From positions 52,613 through 116,612 of the forward strand of contig CAZXFL010000005.1 in NCBI GenBank assembly GCA_964640385.1: a DNA stretch of 64,000 nt, given 5' to 3'. Position numbers and translations under genes: made by a program. This DNA is from JBBDIK01 sp964640385. Lineage in GTDB: Bacteria; Actinomycetota; UBA4738; JBBDHU01. This document shows, in pieces, positions 8,390 to 16,881 of this stretch; positions within the stretch are counted from its first letter, which is position 1, and every line of letters begins with the position of its first letter. Under the pieces are notes generated by a model, which was not told the origin of the DNA, searched no databases, and saw only the letters and a program-made list of their open reading frames with translations.

Positions 8390-8779
8390 CTACGCCCAGA
8401 ACTCGTCGAGGGCATACGGGTCACCCGCGTAGGCCCAGACCTCGCGGACCTTTTCTCCCTCGATCGCGACGACGAACACCGCGCGATCATCCAGCGCCTT
8501 CCCGGCTCGCTGCGCGGTGACGTTCAGGAGCACGACCGCATGGGCCGTGCCGGCGAGGAGGTCATGGACCTCGACCTCCATCGAACCGCCGGTCGATTCG
8601 AGCAGCCCCGCCAAGTACGACAGGACCTCACCCTTCCCCCGGTAGCCGCCGCCGATGGGGCTCTGCGGGCGAAGGTCATGCCACACGACGTCCGGATGAA
8701 GGTACTCATCGAACGCCACGAGGTCCCTAGCCATGAAGGCATCCAGGGTGGCGCGCAGGATCTTCTCGTTCTTGGTCAC
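8390..8779 (-). CDS. SnoaL-like/ketosteroid isomerase-fold protein
   Basis: A 129-residue protein of the NTF2/SnoaL fold: an N-terminal helix (EKILRATLDAFMARDLVAFDEYLHPDVVWHD), a glycine-rich turn (GGGYRGKGEVLSYL) and C-terminal strands ending PYALDEFWA. The family includes small isomerases, cyclases and dehydratases; no specific substrate can be read from the sequence. A GTG start at 8779 lies eight bases after a TAGATT box, consistent with a leaderless mRNA. It resembles the protein encoded at 30003-30332, including the C-terminal ending, so the two are probably paralogs. Confidence 0.8.
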   Translation of the reverse strand: MTKNEKILRATLDAFMARDLVAFDEYLHPDVVWHDLRPQSPIGGGYRGKGEVLSYLAGLLESTGGSMEVEVHDLLAGTAHAVVLLNVTAQRAGKALDDRAVFVVAIEGEKVREVWAYAGDPYALDEFWA

Positions 8780-8787
8780 AGAGCGGG

Positions 8788-8793
8788 AATCTA
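8788..8793 (-). promoter_or_regulatory. -10-like box (TAGATT) for the SnoaL-like gene
   Basis: On the minus strand TAGATT ends eight bases before the GTG start at 8779, with no Shine-Dalgarno sequence between them, fitting a leaderless transcript. Confidence 0.35.
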
Positions 8794-8920
8794 GGCCAGG
8801 TCTGCCAGCCGGAGCAACCCCGGCAAGCCCGCACAGACGTGTCGGTGGCCAGGGATAGGCTTGGCCCGCAGCATCCTCCTCCTCGTGCCTGGAAGTTACA
8901 CCAACGTAGGAGAGTGATGT

Positions 8921-9178
8921 ATGCTCACCCCTATGAAACGCCTGCAGATCATGATCGAGCGGGAGATGGACGAGGCCCTCGGCAAGGCTGCACGCGAACG
9001 AGGCATATCCAAGGCGGCCATCATCCGCGAGATCGTCGGCGAGCGCTTGGAACCCACGCCCGCACTGGAGGACGACCCGCTCTGGCGGATGGTTGGCTCC
9101 GGCTCGTGGGAGGTGGCGCCAGGCGAGACCCACGACGACATCCTCTACGGCCCGAGGGAAACGCCGGCCGAGGGATGA
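8921..9178 (+). CDS. vapB: Ribbon-helix-helix antitoxin (VapB-like)
   Basis: An 85-residue protein whose N-terminus (MKRLQIMIEREMDEALGKAA, then RGISKAAIIREIVGERL) matches a ribbon-helix-helix DNA-binding domain; the acidic C-terminal tail is the usual toxin-binding segment. It would neutralise the PIN toxin and repress the operon. The ATG at 8921 is chosen because AGGAGAG lies seven bases upstream; an in-frame ATG at 8933 is too far from it. Its stop overlaps the toxin start (ATGA). Confidence 0.85.
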   Translation: MLTPMKRLQIMIEREMDEALGKAARERGISKAAIIREIVGERLEPTPALEDDPLWRMVGSGSWEVAPGETHDDILYGPRETPAEG

Positions 9179-9573
9179 TCTTCGTCGACACGTCCTTCTG
9201 GGTTGCCCTGAAGAACCGACGGGACACGTTGCACGACGAAGCGGTCGCACGGCTCCGGGCGCACGGGCACGGGCTGCTTGCGACGTCCAACCACGTACAG
9301 GGTGAAACCTGGAACCTCATCCAGAGCCGCTGCGATCACCGAACGGCGGTGGAGTTCCTCGACGAGCTCACCGGTAGCGCCCGGGTCGTGGTCTTCCGGG
9401 CCAGCGATGAGCATGAGGAGCAAGCATGGGCATGGCTCCGCGTCCACGACGAGCGCCGCTACTCCTTCGTCGATGCGACGAGTTTCGCAGTCATGAAGAG
9501 CCTCCGGATCCGTGATGCGCTGGCCTTCGACGGGGATTTCGCGGCCGCGGGGTTCAATGAACTGCGGGCGTAA
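9175..9573 (+). CDS. vapC: PIN-domain ribonuclease toxin (VapC-like)
   Basis: A 132-residue PIN-domain protein starting MIFVDTSFWVAL. The conserved acidic residues are visible: D5 near the N-terminus, Glu in HVQGETWNLI, and aspartates in YSFVDATSF and ALAFDGDFAAAGF. PIN toxins cleave RNA, often tRNA or rRNA, with Mg2+ or Mn2+. The start codon overlaps the antitoxin stop, so the two are translationally coupled as a type II toxin-antitoxin operon. Length is normal. Confidence 0.88.
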   Translation: MIFVDTSFWVALKNRRDTLHDEAVARLRAHGHGLLATSNHVQGETWNLIQSRCDHRTAVEFLDELTGSARVVVFRASDEHEEQAWAWLRVHDERRYSFVDATSFAVMKSLRIRDALAFDGDFAAAGFNELRA

Positions 9574-9603
9574 AGGTCGGGCCTGCGGGCGCCGAACCTA
9601 GGG

Positions 9604-10335
9604 ATGAACATGCGACCCCGAACCCGACGCGTCCGACCCTTCCTCGCGTGCCTGCTGGCCGCCAGCATCACCGTGGGCGTGATCGCTCCGGGAGCCCCGG
9701 CCTCCGCCGCCACCGGCCTCCCGGGGATCGACCTGTCCGCGTACGAACCGACCGTCAACTGGACCAAGTTGGGCGACGGTCCCAAGCGGTTCCTGATCAT
9801 GCGCGCGAGCCATGGTGACGAAGCCGACACGTCCTACGCCTCCCACCGCGCCGGCGCTGCGTCGATCGGGATGCCGTTCGGCGCCTATCACTACGCGACG
9901 CCGCGCGGCGGCAAGGCCGACGCGATCGAACAGGCCAACTTCTTCCTCGCGAACGCGACACCGGCCTCGGGCGACCTGTTGCCGGTCCTGGACATGGAGG
10001 ACGCCGGCGGCCTCTCCGACGGACGCCTCGCGGACTGGATCGCTGTCTGGCTGAACCGCGTCCGGCGCGCGACCGGCGTCAAGCCGATGATCTACACCAG
10101 CCCGAGCTTCTGGATCGAACGCGTCGGCAACACCCGCCGCTTCGCGAACCACGGGTACCGGCTCTGGATCGCCCACTGGCAGGTGAGGAACCCATGGGTC
10201 CCCGCGGGCAACTGGGGCGGGAAGGGCTGGACGTTCTGGCAGTGGAGCGCGTGCGGAGACGTGAACGGGATCCCCGGGTGCATCGACATGGATCGCTACG
10301 CAGGCGATAACCTGCACAAGGTGATGATCCCTTGA
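9604..10335 (+). CDS. Secreted GH25 lysozyme (first of tandem pair)
   Basis: A 243-residue exported protein with a twin-basic N-terminus and hydrophobic signal peptide cleaved near PASAA. The mature part is a GH25 muramidase: GIDLSAYEP, FGAYHYATP, LPVLDMED (the catalytic Asp/Glu strand) and WTFWQWS. It would hydrolyse peptidoglycan beta-1,4 linkages outside the cell. The stop overlaps the start of the second copy (TGATG). Confidence 0.9.
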   Translation: MNMRPRTRRVRPFLACLLAASITVGVIAPGAPASAATGLPGIDLSAYEPTVNWTKLGDGPKRFLIMRASHGDEADTSYASHRAGAASIGMPFGAYHYATPRGGKADAIEQANFFLANATPASGDLLPVLDMEDAGGLSDGRLADWIAVWLNRVRRATGVKPMIYTSPSFWIERVGNTRRFANHGYRLWIAHWQVRNPWVPAGNWGGKGWTFWQWSACGDVNGIPGCIDMDRYAGDNLHKVMIP

Positions 10336-11060
10336 TGCGAACCGCTCGCCGCCGCCTCGCCGCCGCGTCGCTGGTCCTGGCCGCCGCCCTGCTCGCCGCG
10401 GTACTGCCCGCGCTGCCGGCAGACGCCGCCTACAAGCGCGGCATCGACATCTCGCAGTACCAGAACACCGTGAACTGGACGCAGGTCGGGAACGCGAACG
10501 TGAAGTTCGTCATCGCGCGAGCCAGCTCCGGCGACAACTACGCCGACCCGCAGTACGCGAACAACCGCGCAGGAGCCGCAGCGGAGAACATCCCGTTCGG
10601 GGCGTACCACTATGCGAAGCCGAACGGCACCACGCAGGACGCGATCGACGAGGCGAACTTCTTCGTCGCGACGGCCGCGCCGGCGAACGGCGACATCATC
10701 CCGGTCTTGGACCTCGAGCAGACCGGGGGCCTGTCTCGTGGGCGCCTGGAAGACTGGGTGGCCGCATGGCTGAACCGCGTCGAGAACCAGACCGGCGTCA
10801 AACCGATGATCTACACCAGCCCGTACTTCTGGCAGACCGCCATAGGGAACTCGACCCGGTTCGCGCGGCGCAAATTCCCGCTGTGGATCGCGAACTGGGA
10901 CGTGAGCAAGCCGACCGTGCCGGCCAACAACTGGAGCGGGCACGGCTGGACGTTCTGGCAATACTCGGACTGCGGGAGCGTTCCGGGGGCGGGGAACAGC
11001 CAGGGCTGCGTGGACCTGGATCGCTACCGGTTCAACATGTTCGGGCGGGTCCTGATCTAG
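10335..11060 (+). CDS. Secreted GH25 lysozyme (second of tandem pair)
   Basis: A 241-residue paralog of the preceding lysozyme with the same order of motifs: signal peptide ending PADAAY, GIDISQYQNTVNW, FGAYHYAKP, IPVLDLEQ and WTFWQYSD. Similarity extends along the full domain, so the pair arose by tandem duplication. The ATG at 10335 overlaps the previous stop; a TTG one codon earlier is also possible. Its TAG stop is within a CTAG shared with the convergent M15 peptidase gene. The role is probably cell-wall remodelling or lysis of competitors. Confidence 0.9.
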   Translation: MRTARRRLAAASLVLAAALLAAVLPALPADAAYKRGIDISQYQNTVNWTQVGNANVKFVIARASSGDNYADPQYANNRAGAAAENIPFGAYHYAKPNGTTQDAIDEANFFVATAAPANGDIIPVLDLEQTGGLSRGRLEDWVAAWLNRVENQTGVKPMIYTSPYFWQTAIGNSTRFARRKFPLWIANWDVSKPTVPANNWSGHGWTFWQYSDCGSVPGAGNSQGCVDLDRYRFNMFGRVLI

Positions 11061-11590
11061 CGGCACTGACCGAACGAGAAGTGGCCGGCATCGCTCTGGG
11101 GTAGCGGCTGACACCAACCCTCTTGTTCGAGAGCTTGCACGACCTCGGTGTCGCGCCAGGACGAGCGCCTCAGGTCGATGGCCGCCCCGATCTGGTGCAT
11201 CGACGAGCCGGGCTCCGCGCACAGGTTCGGGCATCCCTTCGGATCGCCGCAGATGTTCAGACACGCCTGCCGCTGCTGCTCGCAGTCCCGGTAGCTCCAC
11301 TCGACGCGGATGCCCTTGCCGCTCTGCCCCAGGGAGTTCTCCGCCCGCCGGAACGCGCGCATCGCGCTCTCGCGAAGAACGATACCCCGGTACTTGACCA
11401 GCGGCGGCGGCGACACGCAGGTCTTGCCCGGATCGACGGGCCGGCCGGCCGGCGGCCGTGACGCGCCCGTCGCGAGCACCACGACCACGATCAGGACCAG
11501 AACGAGGGCGACGATCCCGGCGGCGAGCGCGACCTGCCACCCGCGCGGGAGCCGCTTCAGGTCGGACCAGCTGGGAAGGGAGGAACCCAT
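11057..11590 (-). CDS. Membrane-anchored M15 family D,D-carboxypeptidase-like protein
   Basis: A 177-residue protein with a short cytoplasmic N-terminus, one membrane helix (about residues 19-42) and an extracellular domain. The domain carries SSMHQIGAAIDL, the SxHxxGxAxD zinc-binding motif of VanY/M15 peptidases, and a second zinc-ligand region GHFSFGQ. Six cysteines, several in CEQQRQACLNICGDPKGCPN, may form disulfides. It is predicted to trim peptidoglycan stem peptides. Its start overlaps the stop of the upstream methyltransferase/reductase gene by one base. Confidence 0.82.
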   Translation of the reverse strand: MGSSLPSWSDLKRLPRGWQVALAAGIVALVLVLIVVVVLATGASRPPAGRPVDPGKTCVSPPPLVKYRGIVLRESAMRAFRRAENSLGQSGKGIRVEWSYRDCEQQRQACLNICGDPKGCPNLCAEPGSSMHQIGAAIDLRRSSWRDTEVVQALEQEGWCQPLPQSDAGHFSFGQCR

Positions 11591-13425
11591 CAGAGGGTGC
11601 GGGCCGCCTCCACGACTTCGGCGGCCAGGTCGAACCGCTCGAACGGCGGCATCAGGTAGATGCCCGCGGCGCGTTCCCGGAGCTGTGCAACGAAATCTCG
11701 CGCCAGTGCCAGCCCCTCGGCCTCACCGTCGTCCCCGGCCTTGCGCATCCGATCCCGCACGTCGTCGGGGATCACGATCCCCGGAACCTCGTTGTGCAGG
11801 AACTCGGCGTGGCGGCTGGAAACCAGGGGCAGCACGCCGACCAAGACAGGCAACGTCAGGTCTTCGCCGTAGCGGTCCCGGTAGACGGCGCGCAGTCGCT
11901 CGAGCGGCTCCGACGTGAACATCGGCTGCGAGAGCCCGAATGAACATCCCGCGGCGATCTTGCGGTGCAGGAGCTTCACTTCCTTCTCGAGGTCGCCCGC
12001 GTTCGGCGAGATCGCGCAGCCGACGACGAAGCTGGTGGGCTCGCCGATCGACGCACCGCTGCGGTCGCTGCCCTCGTTGAAGGACTCGGTGATGGTCTGC
12101 ATCAGCGCGGTCGGGACCACGTCGACGTTGTCGGTGGCGCCGGGGTAGTCACCGATCGTGACCGGGTCACCCATGCACACGAACACGTTCCGGATGCCGA
12201 GCGCATGGACCGCCAGCAGGTCGCCTTGCAGGCGCAGCAGGTTCCGCCCACGCGTCGGGAAGTGCAGGATCGTCTCGATGCCGGCCTCCTGGATGATCCG
12301 GCACGCCGCCCACGGCGACATCCGCATCCGGGCCATGGGCGAGTCGGCGACATCGATGACGTCGGCGCCCGCCTCCGCGAGCGTCTGCGCGCCCGCGAGC
12401 ATCTTCGCTGCCGAGAACCCCTTCGGCGGGTCCATCTCGACAGCGATCACGTAGGAACCGGCGACGAGCTTCTCGGCGACCGCCGTCGGCTGCCGGTCGC
12501 CGGTCACGTCGACGCGCGACGGCTGGGACTCGGCCGGCACCACCTGGACCTCCTCGGCGGGCTGGCCGATCACCGCCGCGATGGCCGCGATGTGCTCCGG
12601 GCCGGTCCCGCAACACCCGCCGACCACCGAGGCGCCTTTCGCGAGGAACATGCGCGCGTGCTCCGCGAAGTACCCGGGCGTCGCGGGGTAGAGATAGCGG
12701 CCGCCGGACTGGCGCGGACTTCCTGCGTTCGGACGCGCGATGACCGGAGTGCCGGCGGCATGCGGCCGCATCGCGTGAACCAGGCGCAGCACCTGCGCAG
12801 GTCCCTCCGAGCAGTTGACGCCGATCGCGTCGGCCTCGAGTTCCACCAGGCGATGGGCCACCTCGTGCGCGGTGTCACCGAGCGGCGTCCGGTCGTCCCG
12901 GGCGAACGTGGCCGTCACGGCGACCGCGATGTCGCTCACGTCGCGCGCGGCGGCCAGCGCCTGCTCCATCTCGGCCAGGTCGGACTGGGTCTCGATCAAG
13001 ATGAAGTCCGAGCCGGCAGCCACCAGCGCTTCGACCTGCTCGCGGTAGGCGGCGAAGGCCTCCGCCGCTCGCACACGGCCGTACGGCGCGAGTCGCACCC
13101 CGAGCGGCCCCACCGACCCCGCCACCAACGCCCCGGCCCGCTTGGCGACCTCGACGCCGGCGCGATTCAGCTCCCCGACGCGGCGTTCGTTCTGGAAGCG
13201 GCCGAGTCGATACCGGTTCGCACCGAAGGTGTTGGCCGTGACGAACGTGGCTCCGGCGTCGACGAATCCGCGATGAACCGACAGGACCAGATCCGGGTCG
13301 TCGACGTTCAGCTCGTCGAAACAGGCGGCTCCGGGAACGCCGCGATCCATGAGCGAGGTCCCCATCGCGCCGTCGGCCACGATCGGACCGCCACGCAGCA
13401 GCTCACGCAAGGCCCATCCGTTCAT
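11590..13425 (-). CDS. Bifunctional homocysteine S-methyltransferase/methylenetetrahydrofolate reductase
   Basis: A 611-residue two-domain protein. Residues about 1-290 form a homocysteine S-methyltransferase domain starting GPIVADGAMGTSL and containing NCSEGP and GGCCGTGPEH, which supply the zinc-binding cysteines. Residues about 325-610 form a MetF-like MTHF reductase TIM barrel (VEMDPPKG, GDPVTIGDYP, PMFTSE). The fusion resembles YitJ-type enzymes. It would make methyl-THF and methylate homocysteine to methionine. The ATG at 13425 has GAGAGG nine bases upstream; an ATG three codons earlier lies too close to that site. It is coupled to the downstream M15 gene. Confidence 0.9.
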   Translation of the reverse strand: MNGWALRELLRGGPIVADGAMGTSLMDRGVPGAACFDELNVDDPDLVLSVHRGFVDAGATFVTANTFGANRYRLGRFQNERRVGELNRAGVEVAKRAGALVAGSVGPLGVRLAPYGRVRAAEAFAAYREQVEALVAAGSDFILIETQSDLAEMEQALAAARDVSDIAVAVTATFARDDRTPLGDTAHEVAHRLVELEADAIGVNCSEGPAQVLRLVHAMRPHAAGTPVIARPNAGSPRQSGGRYLYPATPGYFAEHARMFLAKGASVVGGCCGTGPEHIAAIAAVIGQPAEEVQVVPAESQPSRVDVTGDRQPTAVAEKLVAGSYVIAVEMDPPKGFSAAKMLAGAQTLAEAGADVIDVADSPMARMRMSPWAACRIIQEAGIETILHFPTRGRNLLRLQGDLLAVHALGIRNVFVCMGDPVTIGDYPGATDNVDVVPTALMQTITESFNEGSDRSGASIGEPTSFVVGCAISPNAGDLEKEVKLLHRKIAAGCSFGLSQPMFTSEPLERLRAVYRDRYGEDLTLPVLVGVLPLVSSRHAEFLHNEVPGIVIPDDVRDRMRKAGDDGEAEGLALARDFVAQLRERAAGIYLMPPFERFDLAAEVVEAARTL

Positions 13426-13438
13426 GGGGCTCATCCTC

Positions 13439-13861
13439 TCAGTTCCAGGGCGGACCCTGGACGGCAGCGAGAGTCTCGGCCAGCGTGAGCATGTCGATGA
13501 ACCCCTGATGCTCGACGATCAGCTCGATCTCGTACCGGAAGAACCCGCAGGTGTCGAACGTCACCTTCCACCCGGTGGGCTCGATGCCGAGGAACTCGCC
13601 CGTGTGGGTCCCGGTCATCGGCGCCCACACCGCCAGCCGGCCGTTCTCCTCGACCATCCAGTCGATCGACATGTGGATATCGGGGAAGCCGGTGTGCAGA
13701 CCCTCCACGAACGCGACCATCGCGTCGCGGCCCGAGCCGAACCCCGCGTGTCCGCTGTCGATCACGTCCTCGACCACGTAATCGCCGATCGCCTCGACCT
13801 CGCCCTTGTTGATGACCTGTGCGACGAACCGACGGTACAGGTCCTTGATCTCTCGTTCCAT
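13439..13861 (-). CDS. SnoaL-like ester cyclase family protein
   Basis: A 140-residue protein with the SnoaL polyketide-cyclase pattern: an N-terminal helix pair (EIKDLYRRFVAQVINKGEVEA), DYVVEDVIDSGH, GLHTGFPDIHMSIDWMV, the MTGTHTGEFLGIEPTGW segment and a C-terminal helix. Such proteins are common stand-alone genes whose natural substrate is rarely known. AGGAGG precedes the ATG at good spacing. It lies 13 bases upstream of the methyltransferase/reductase gene on the same strand, so co-transcription is likely. Confidence 0.83.
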   Translation of the reverse strand: MEREIKDLYRRFVAQVINKGEVEAIGDYVVEDVIDSGHAGFGSGRDAMVAFVEGLHTGFPDIHMSIDWMVEENGRLAVWAPMTGTHTGEFLGIEPTGWKVTFDTCGFFRYEIELIVEHQGFIDMLTLAETLAAVQGPPWN

Positions 13862-13997
13862 CGTCGATGTCCTCCTTCAGGCGGCCCGTCAAACACCTGA
13901 AGGGTACGGCCCGGCCGGGTCGGATCCTGGTCAGGGTGGTCGTCGGATCCGACAGAGGTGCTCGCCACCGGCCTCCGGCCGGGCCGCCTTCCCTTCC

Positions 13998-14180
13998 CTA
14001 CGGGCCACCCCCGATGGGACGGAGCACCATGGATGCTGCTCCGACCCCGATCGAGGCTGTGGCCACGAGAACGGCCGCCACGCGAGGCATGACACGGGAG
14101 GTTCCGAGGGGAACCATGAGGTGCAACGTGGCGGCGTTCCCGGCTATCCAACCGAGGAGGCGCTCGGTACGTTTCTGCAT
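13998..14180 (-). CDS. Possible small membrane protein (60 aa)
   Basis: A short frame starting MQKRTERLLGWIAGNAATLH, five bases after the stop of the Ig-like gene. It contains a hydrophobic C-terminal segment (VAAVLVATASIGVGAASMVL). There is no clear Shine-Dalgarno sequence, though coupling to the upstream gene is possible. It may be a real small membrane protein or chance. Confidence 0.3.
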   Translation of the reverse strand: MQKRTERLLGWIAGNAATLHLMVPLGTSRVMPRVAAVLVATASIGVGAASMVLRPIGGGP

Positions 14181-14185
14181 CAGCT

Positions 14186-14674
14186 TCAGCGGAGCGGGTC
14201 AGGCGTCGGCTCAGGCGTCGGCTCGGGGTCGGGGACAGTTGCAGGCCCCACCGAGAATCCCTGCGCTCGCTGCGCGCGCTTGTGCAGCTCGTCACCGGCG
14301 AACACGACACGCATGACGTGATCGCCCTCCGACGTCGCGACATGGGCGACCACCGCATGGCCGGTGTCGTCCGTGACGAGCGTGCCGACCTCGACGCCGT
14401 CCACAGTGAGCGACAGCGTCGCTCCGCCGAACGGAACCCAGTTCGGCTTCTGGTGCTGCGCGTGCGAGGCGACCATGACCGTCCCGGTCAGCGTGTCGCC
14501 CACGTTGACGGAATGGTCGTCGAGCTTGAAGCGGATGTTGGTCACCGGCGGGGGCTTGTGACCGTTGCCACCGCCCTGTTCGTGACCGTCCTTGTGATGC
14601 GCGGCGACTGGACCGGCGATCAGGGTCATCGCGACAACGGACGCACACAGGAAAAAGCTCTTCCGGGTCGTCAT
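14186..14674 (-). CDS. Secreted Ig-like domain protein
   Basis: A 162-residue exported protein. A signal peptide (residues 1-26, cleaved near GPVAA) is followed by a His/Gly-rich stretch (HHKDGHEQGGGNGH) and an immunoglobulin-like beta-sandwich: a strand in IRFKLDDHSVNVGDTLTG, the GATLSLTVDGVEVGTLVTDDTGHAVV core and HVMRVVFAGD. It ends in Pro/Glu/Thr repeats. The histidines could bind metal. No enzyme motif is visible. AGGAGG precedes the ATG at 14674; a longer reading upstream lacks one. It resembles domains that decorate bacterial surface proteins. Confidence 0.7.
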   Translation of the reverse strand: MTTRKSFFLCASVVAMTLIAGPVAAHHKDGHEQGGGNGHKPPPVTNIRFKLDDHSVNVGDTLTGTVMVASHAQHQKPNWVPFGGATLSLTVDGVEVGTLVTDDTGHAVVAHVATSEGDHVMRVVFAGDELHKRAQRAQGFSVGPATVPDPEPTPEPTPDPLR

Positions 14675-14834
14675 GAGATGTCCTCCTTGGGATAGGCGCG
14701 GAACGTGCTTCACATCACGCTTGTCGGAGATCGAGCCGAGAACATTGAGGGTTCCGGGCACGAATGACTCAGAAATGGCTCGCAGTGGCTAGTCGTGATC
14801 GCCCAGCGGCTACGAACCGACTAGTGCGTTGGGC

Positions 14835-15980
14835 TCAGATCTTCGAGTAGAAGTCGAAGTTCCGGCGAACGTCATCGACCAGGCTCAGGACGTAGTAGCT
14901 CCCGCAGCCGCACCAGGACGACGCAGCGATCGCCGCGGCCGTGTCCTCCGCCTTCCCGCACTTGCGGAGCGAGACGACGATGTCACCGTACCCGTAGGTT
15001 TTCCAGCCGCGTTGCAGGGTCAGCCAGCTCGCCAGGAGTCCCTGCTTCAGGCTCACGTAGTCCTTGACGCCCACCCAGTTGAAATCGGTGGCGCCGGGCA
15101 TGTCGTAGGTGGTTGCCAGCGGGTTCCACCGGGCGTCCGTTCCCTCGTTCGCCTGCCAGGCGATCAACACGATGAGGTTCTCCTTGCAGCCGGGGGCTTT
15201 GAACTGCGCGGCCGCCAGCCGGGCCCACTGCCCGTAGGAGACCGAGTCCTTGCCCTTCAGCGCCTCGGACAGTTGATCGAGGTCCGCGACCCCGAGCTGC
15301 GACTTCAGACGGAGGGCGAGATCGAGCAGCTCTTGGCGCGTCTGCTCGACCGCCTCCATCGCCCGCTGGAGCCGGAGCGACTCCTCCGAGATCTGCTGTT
15401 GCTGCGTCCTCATCGACTGCAGCGCGCCCTGCTGCTGGTCGATGAGCGTCTGCGTTTCCGCGGTCTGGAGTTGCAGTGCCTGCTTCAGCGCGGTCGCCTG
15501 TTCGGCCAAGACCAAACTGTGGTCGGCGAGCTCCGACATCACCGTGACGCGCTCCTGAAGGTCGCCGGAATCGGTGGCCCCGATGATCGCCGCGATCGCG
15601 CCGGCGCCGTTGTTCATGTAGGCCTGGCGCACCAGCCCGTCGAACCGTTGCTGGAGTTCGTCGTACCGCGCCTGCGTCCTGGCCATACTGGCGCGCGTTT
15701 GGTCCAGGCGCTGGTCCAGGTCCGCGTACATCTCCTGTCCCTGAACGAGCAGCCCGTTCACCGACGAGAGCTGCGCCTGCACCGCCGCCAGCTCGTCCCG
15801 TCGCACCGCCAGTTCGTTCTCGAGCGCGACCATCTGCGCGCGTGCCTCGGCAAGCCGGTCCTGGGGTTCCGCACGGACCGAAGCGGGCACGGTCAGCAGG
15901 GGAAGGAGGAGCACGACGAGGACGGCGCCGGCATTCAGGCGGCGCATCGGATGGGCACGGGGAAGCCTGCGATGGTCCAT
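14835..15980 (-). CDS. Secreted coiled-coil protein with C-terminal unknown domain
   Basis: About 381 residues: an arginine-rich N-terminus, a hydrophobic signal peptide ending near VRA, then about 220 residues of coiled coil (many Gln, Glu, Leu, Ala heptads) like the N-terminal part of NlpC/P60 or EnvC-type hydrolases, interrupted by a small AYMNNGAGAIAAIIGA segment. A C-terminal domain of about 130 residues contains four cysteines, including CGCGSYY, and WQANEGTDARWNPLATTYDM, which recalls lysozyme-like or goose-type folds, but I cannot name it. Candidate starts are 15947, 15980 and a GTG at 16022 overlapping the deacetylase stop. Confidence 0.7.
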   Translation of the reverse strand: MDHRRLPRAHPMRRLNAGAVLVVLLLPLLTVPASVRAEPQDRLAEARAQMVALENELAVRRDELAAVQAQLSSVNGLLVQGQEMYADLDQRLDQTRASMARTQARYDELQQRFDGLVRQAYMNNGAGAIAAIIGATDSGDLQERVTVMSELADHSLVLAEQATALKQALQLQTAETQTLIDQQQGALQSMRTQQQQISEESLRLQRAMEAVEQTRQELLDLALRLKSQLGVADLDQLSEALKGKDSVSYGQWARLAAAQFKAPGCKENLIVLIAWQANEGTDARWNPLATTYDMPGATDFNWVGVKDYVSLKQGLLASWLTLQRGWKTYGYGDIVVSLRKCGKAEDTAAAIAASSWCGCGSYYVLSLVDDVRRNFDFYSKI

Positions 15981-16018
15981 GGGGGAGGACCCCAGGCTAG
16001 CGCACGTGGACCGCCGAT

Positions 16019-16876
16019 TCACGCACCCGGGGACACCCCGAAAAGCTCGGACAGCGTCACGAAGCGGTAGCCACGGTCACGCAGGGCCGGGATGATCCGC
16101 TTCAGCGCAGGGGCGGTCGTGAGCGCGTTCGGGCCGCCGTGCAGGTGCATCACCACGATGGAGCCCGGCTTGGCCTGATCGATCACCGCCTGCGCGACCG
16201 CGTTGGGGTCGGTCCCGAATGCGTCACCGGAGACGACGTCCCAGCCAACCGCCTGCTCGCCCAACCGCGCGACGAGCCGTGGATCGGCGGTCGCGTGACA
16301 TCCGCCCGGGAACCGGAACCAGATGGGCCGTTCGCCCGTGAGCCGCTCGATCTCATCCGCAGCGTCCTCGACCTCGCGCCGCTTCGCCCGCTCGCCCTCA
16401 ACGGACGGCAGGTCGTAGCAATCAGGGGTCCACGCCGCGTGATCCCACGAGTGGTTCGCCAGTTCGAACAGCGGATCGCGCGCCAGTTCCTTCGTCGCCT
16501 TCGGGTAGGCCTGAGCCCACTGCCCGGCGAGGAACAGCGTCGCCGGCGTTCCGGTCTTGCGGAGCTCGCGGATGACCGCCTCGTTGTACCAACTACGGAC
16601 CTCCCCCGAACGCAGCTGCGCCAGCATCCCGTCGGTCATGTCCGCATCGAACGTGAGCGCGATCACCCTCACGGTCCGCGGACCGTGATCGATCTCGACC
16701 GGACGGGGGCGGAACCGCTTGACCTCCGGCGACGACGATGGCGACGATGGCGACGGCGACGACGGCATGGCGGAGGTCGGGGACGGTGGCGGGCCCGCCG
16801 AGGGGGTAGCGCCGGGGCACGCCGTCAGCGCCAGGACGCAGGACAGCACCAGCGCCGGAACGATCCGGGTCGTCAT
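16019..16876 (-). CDS. Polysaccharide deacetylase (NodB-fold) lipoprotein
   Basis: A 285-residue lipoprotein with an ALTAC lipobox, a Ser/Pro linker (about 20-52) and a NodB deacetylase domain. The metal-binding and catalytic motifs are visible: TFDAD (motif 1), HSWDH (motif 2), RFPGG (motif 3), and the C-terminal VMHLHG. It probably removes N-acetyl groups from peptidoglycan or a surface polysaccharide at the outer face of the membrane. It lies between the histidine kinase and the coiled-coil gene, all on one strand with very short gaps. Confidence 0.88.
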   Translation of the reverse strand: MTTRIVPALVLSCVLALTACPGATPSAGPPPSPTSAMPSSPSPSSPSSSPEVKRFRPRPVEIDHGPRTVRVIALTFDADMTDGMLAQLRSGEVRSWYNEAVIRELRKTGTPATLFLAGQWAQAYPKATKELARDPLFELANHSWDHAAWTPDCYDLPSVEGERAKRREVEDAADEIERLTGERPIWFRFPGGCHATADPRLVARLGEQAVGWDVVSGDAFGTDPNAVAQAVIDQAKPGSIVVMHLHGGPNALTTAPALKRIIPALRDRGYRFVTLSELFGVSPGA

Positions 16877-16881
16877 CGTCG

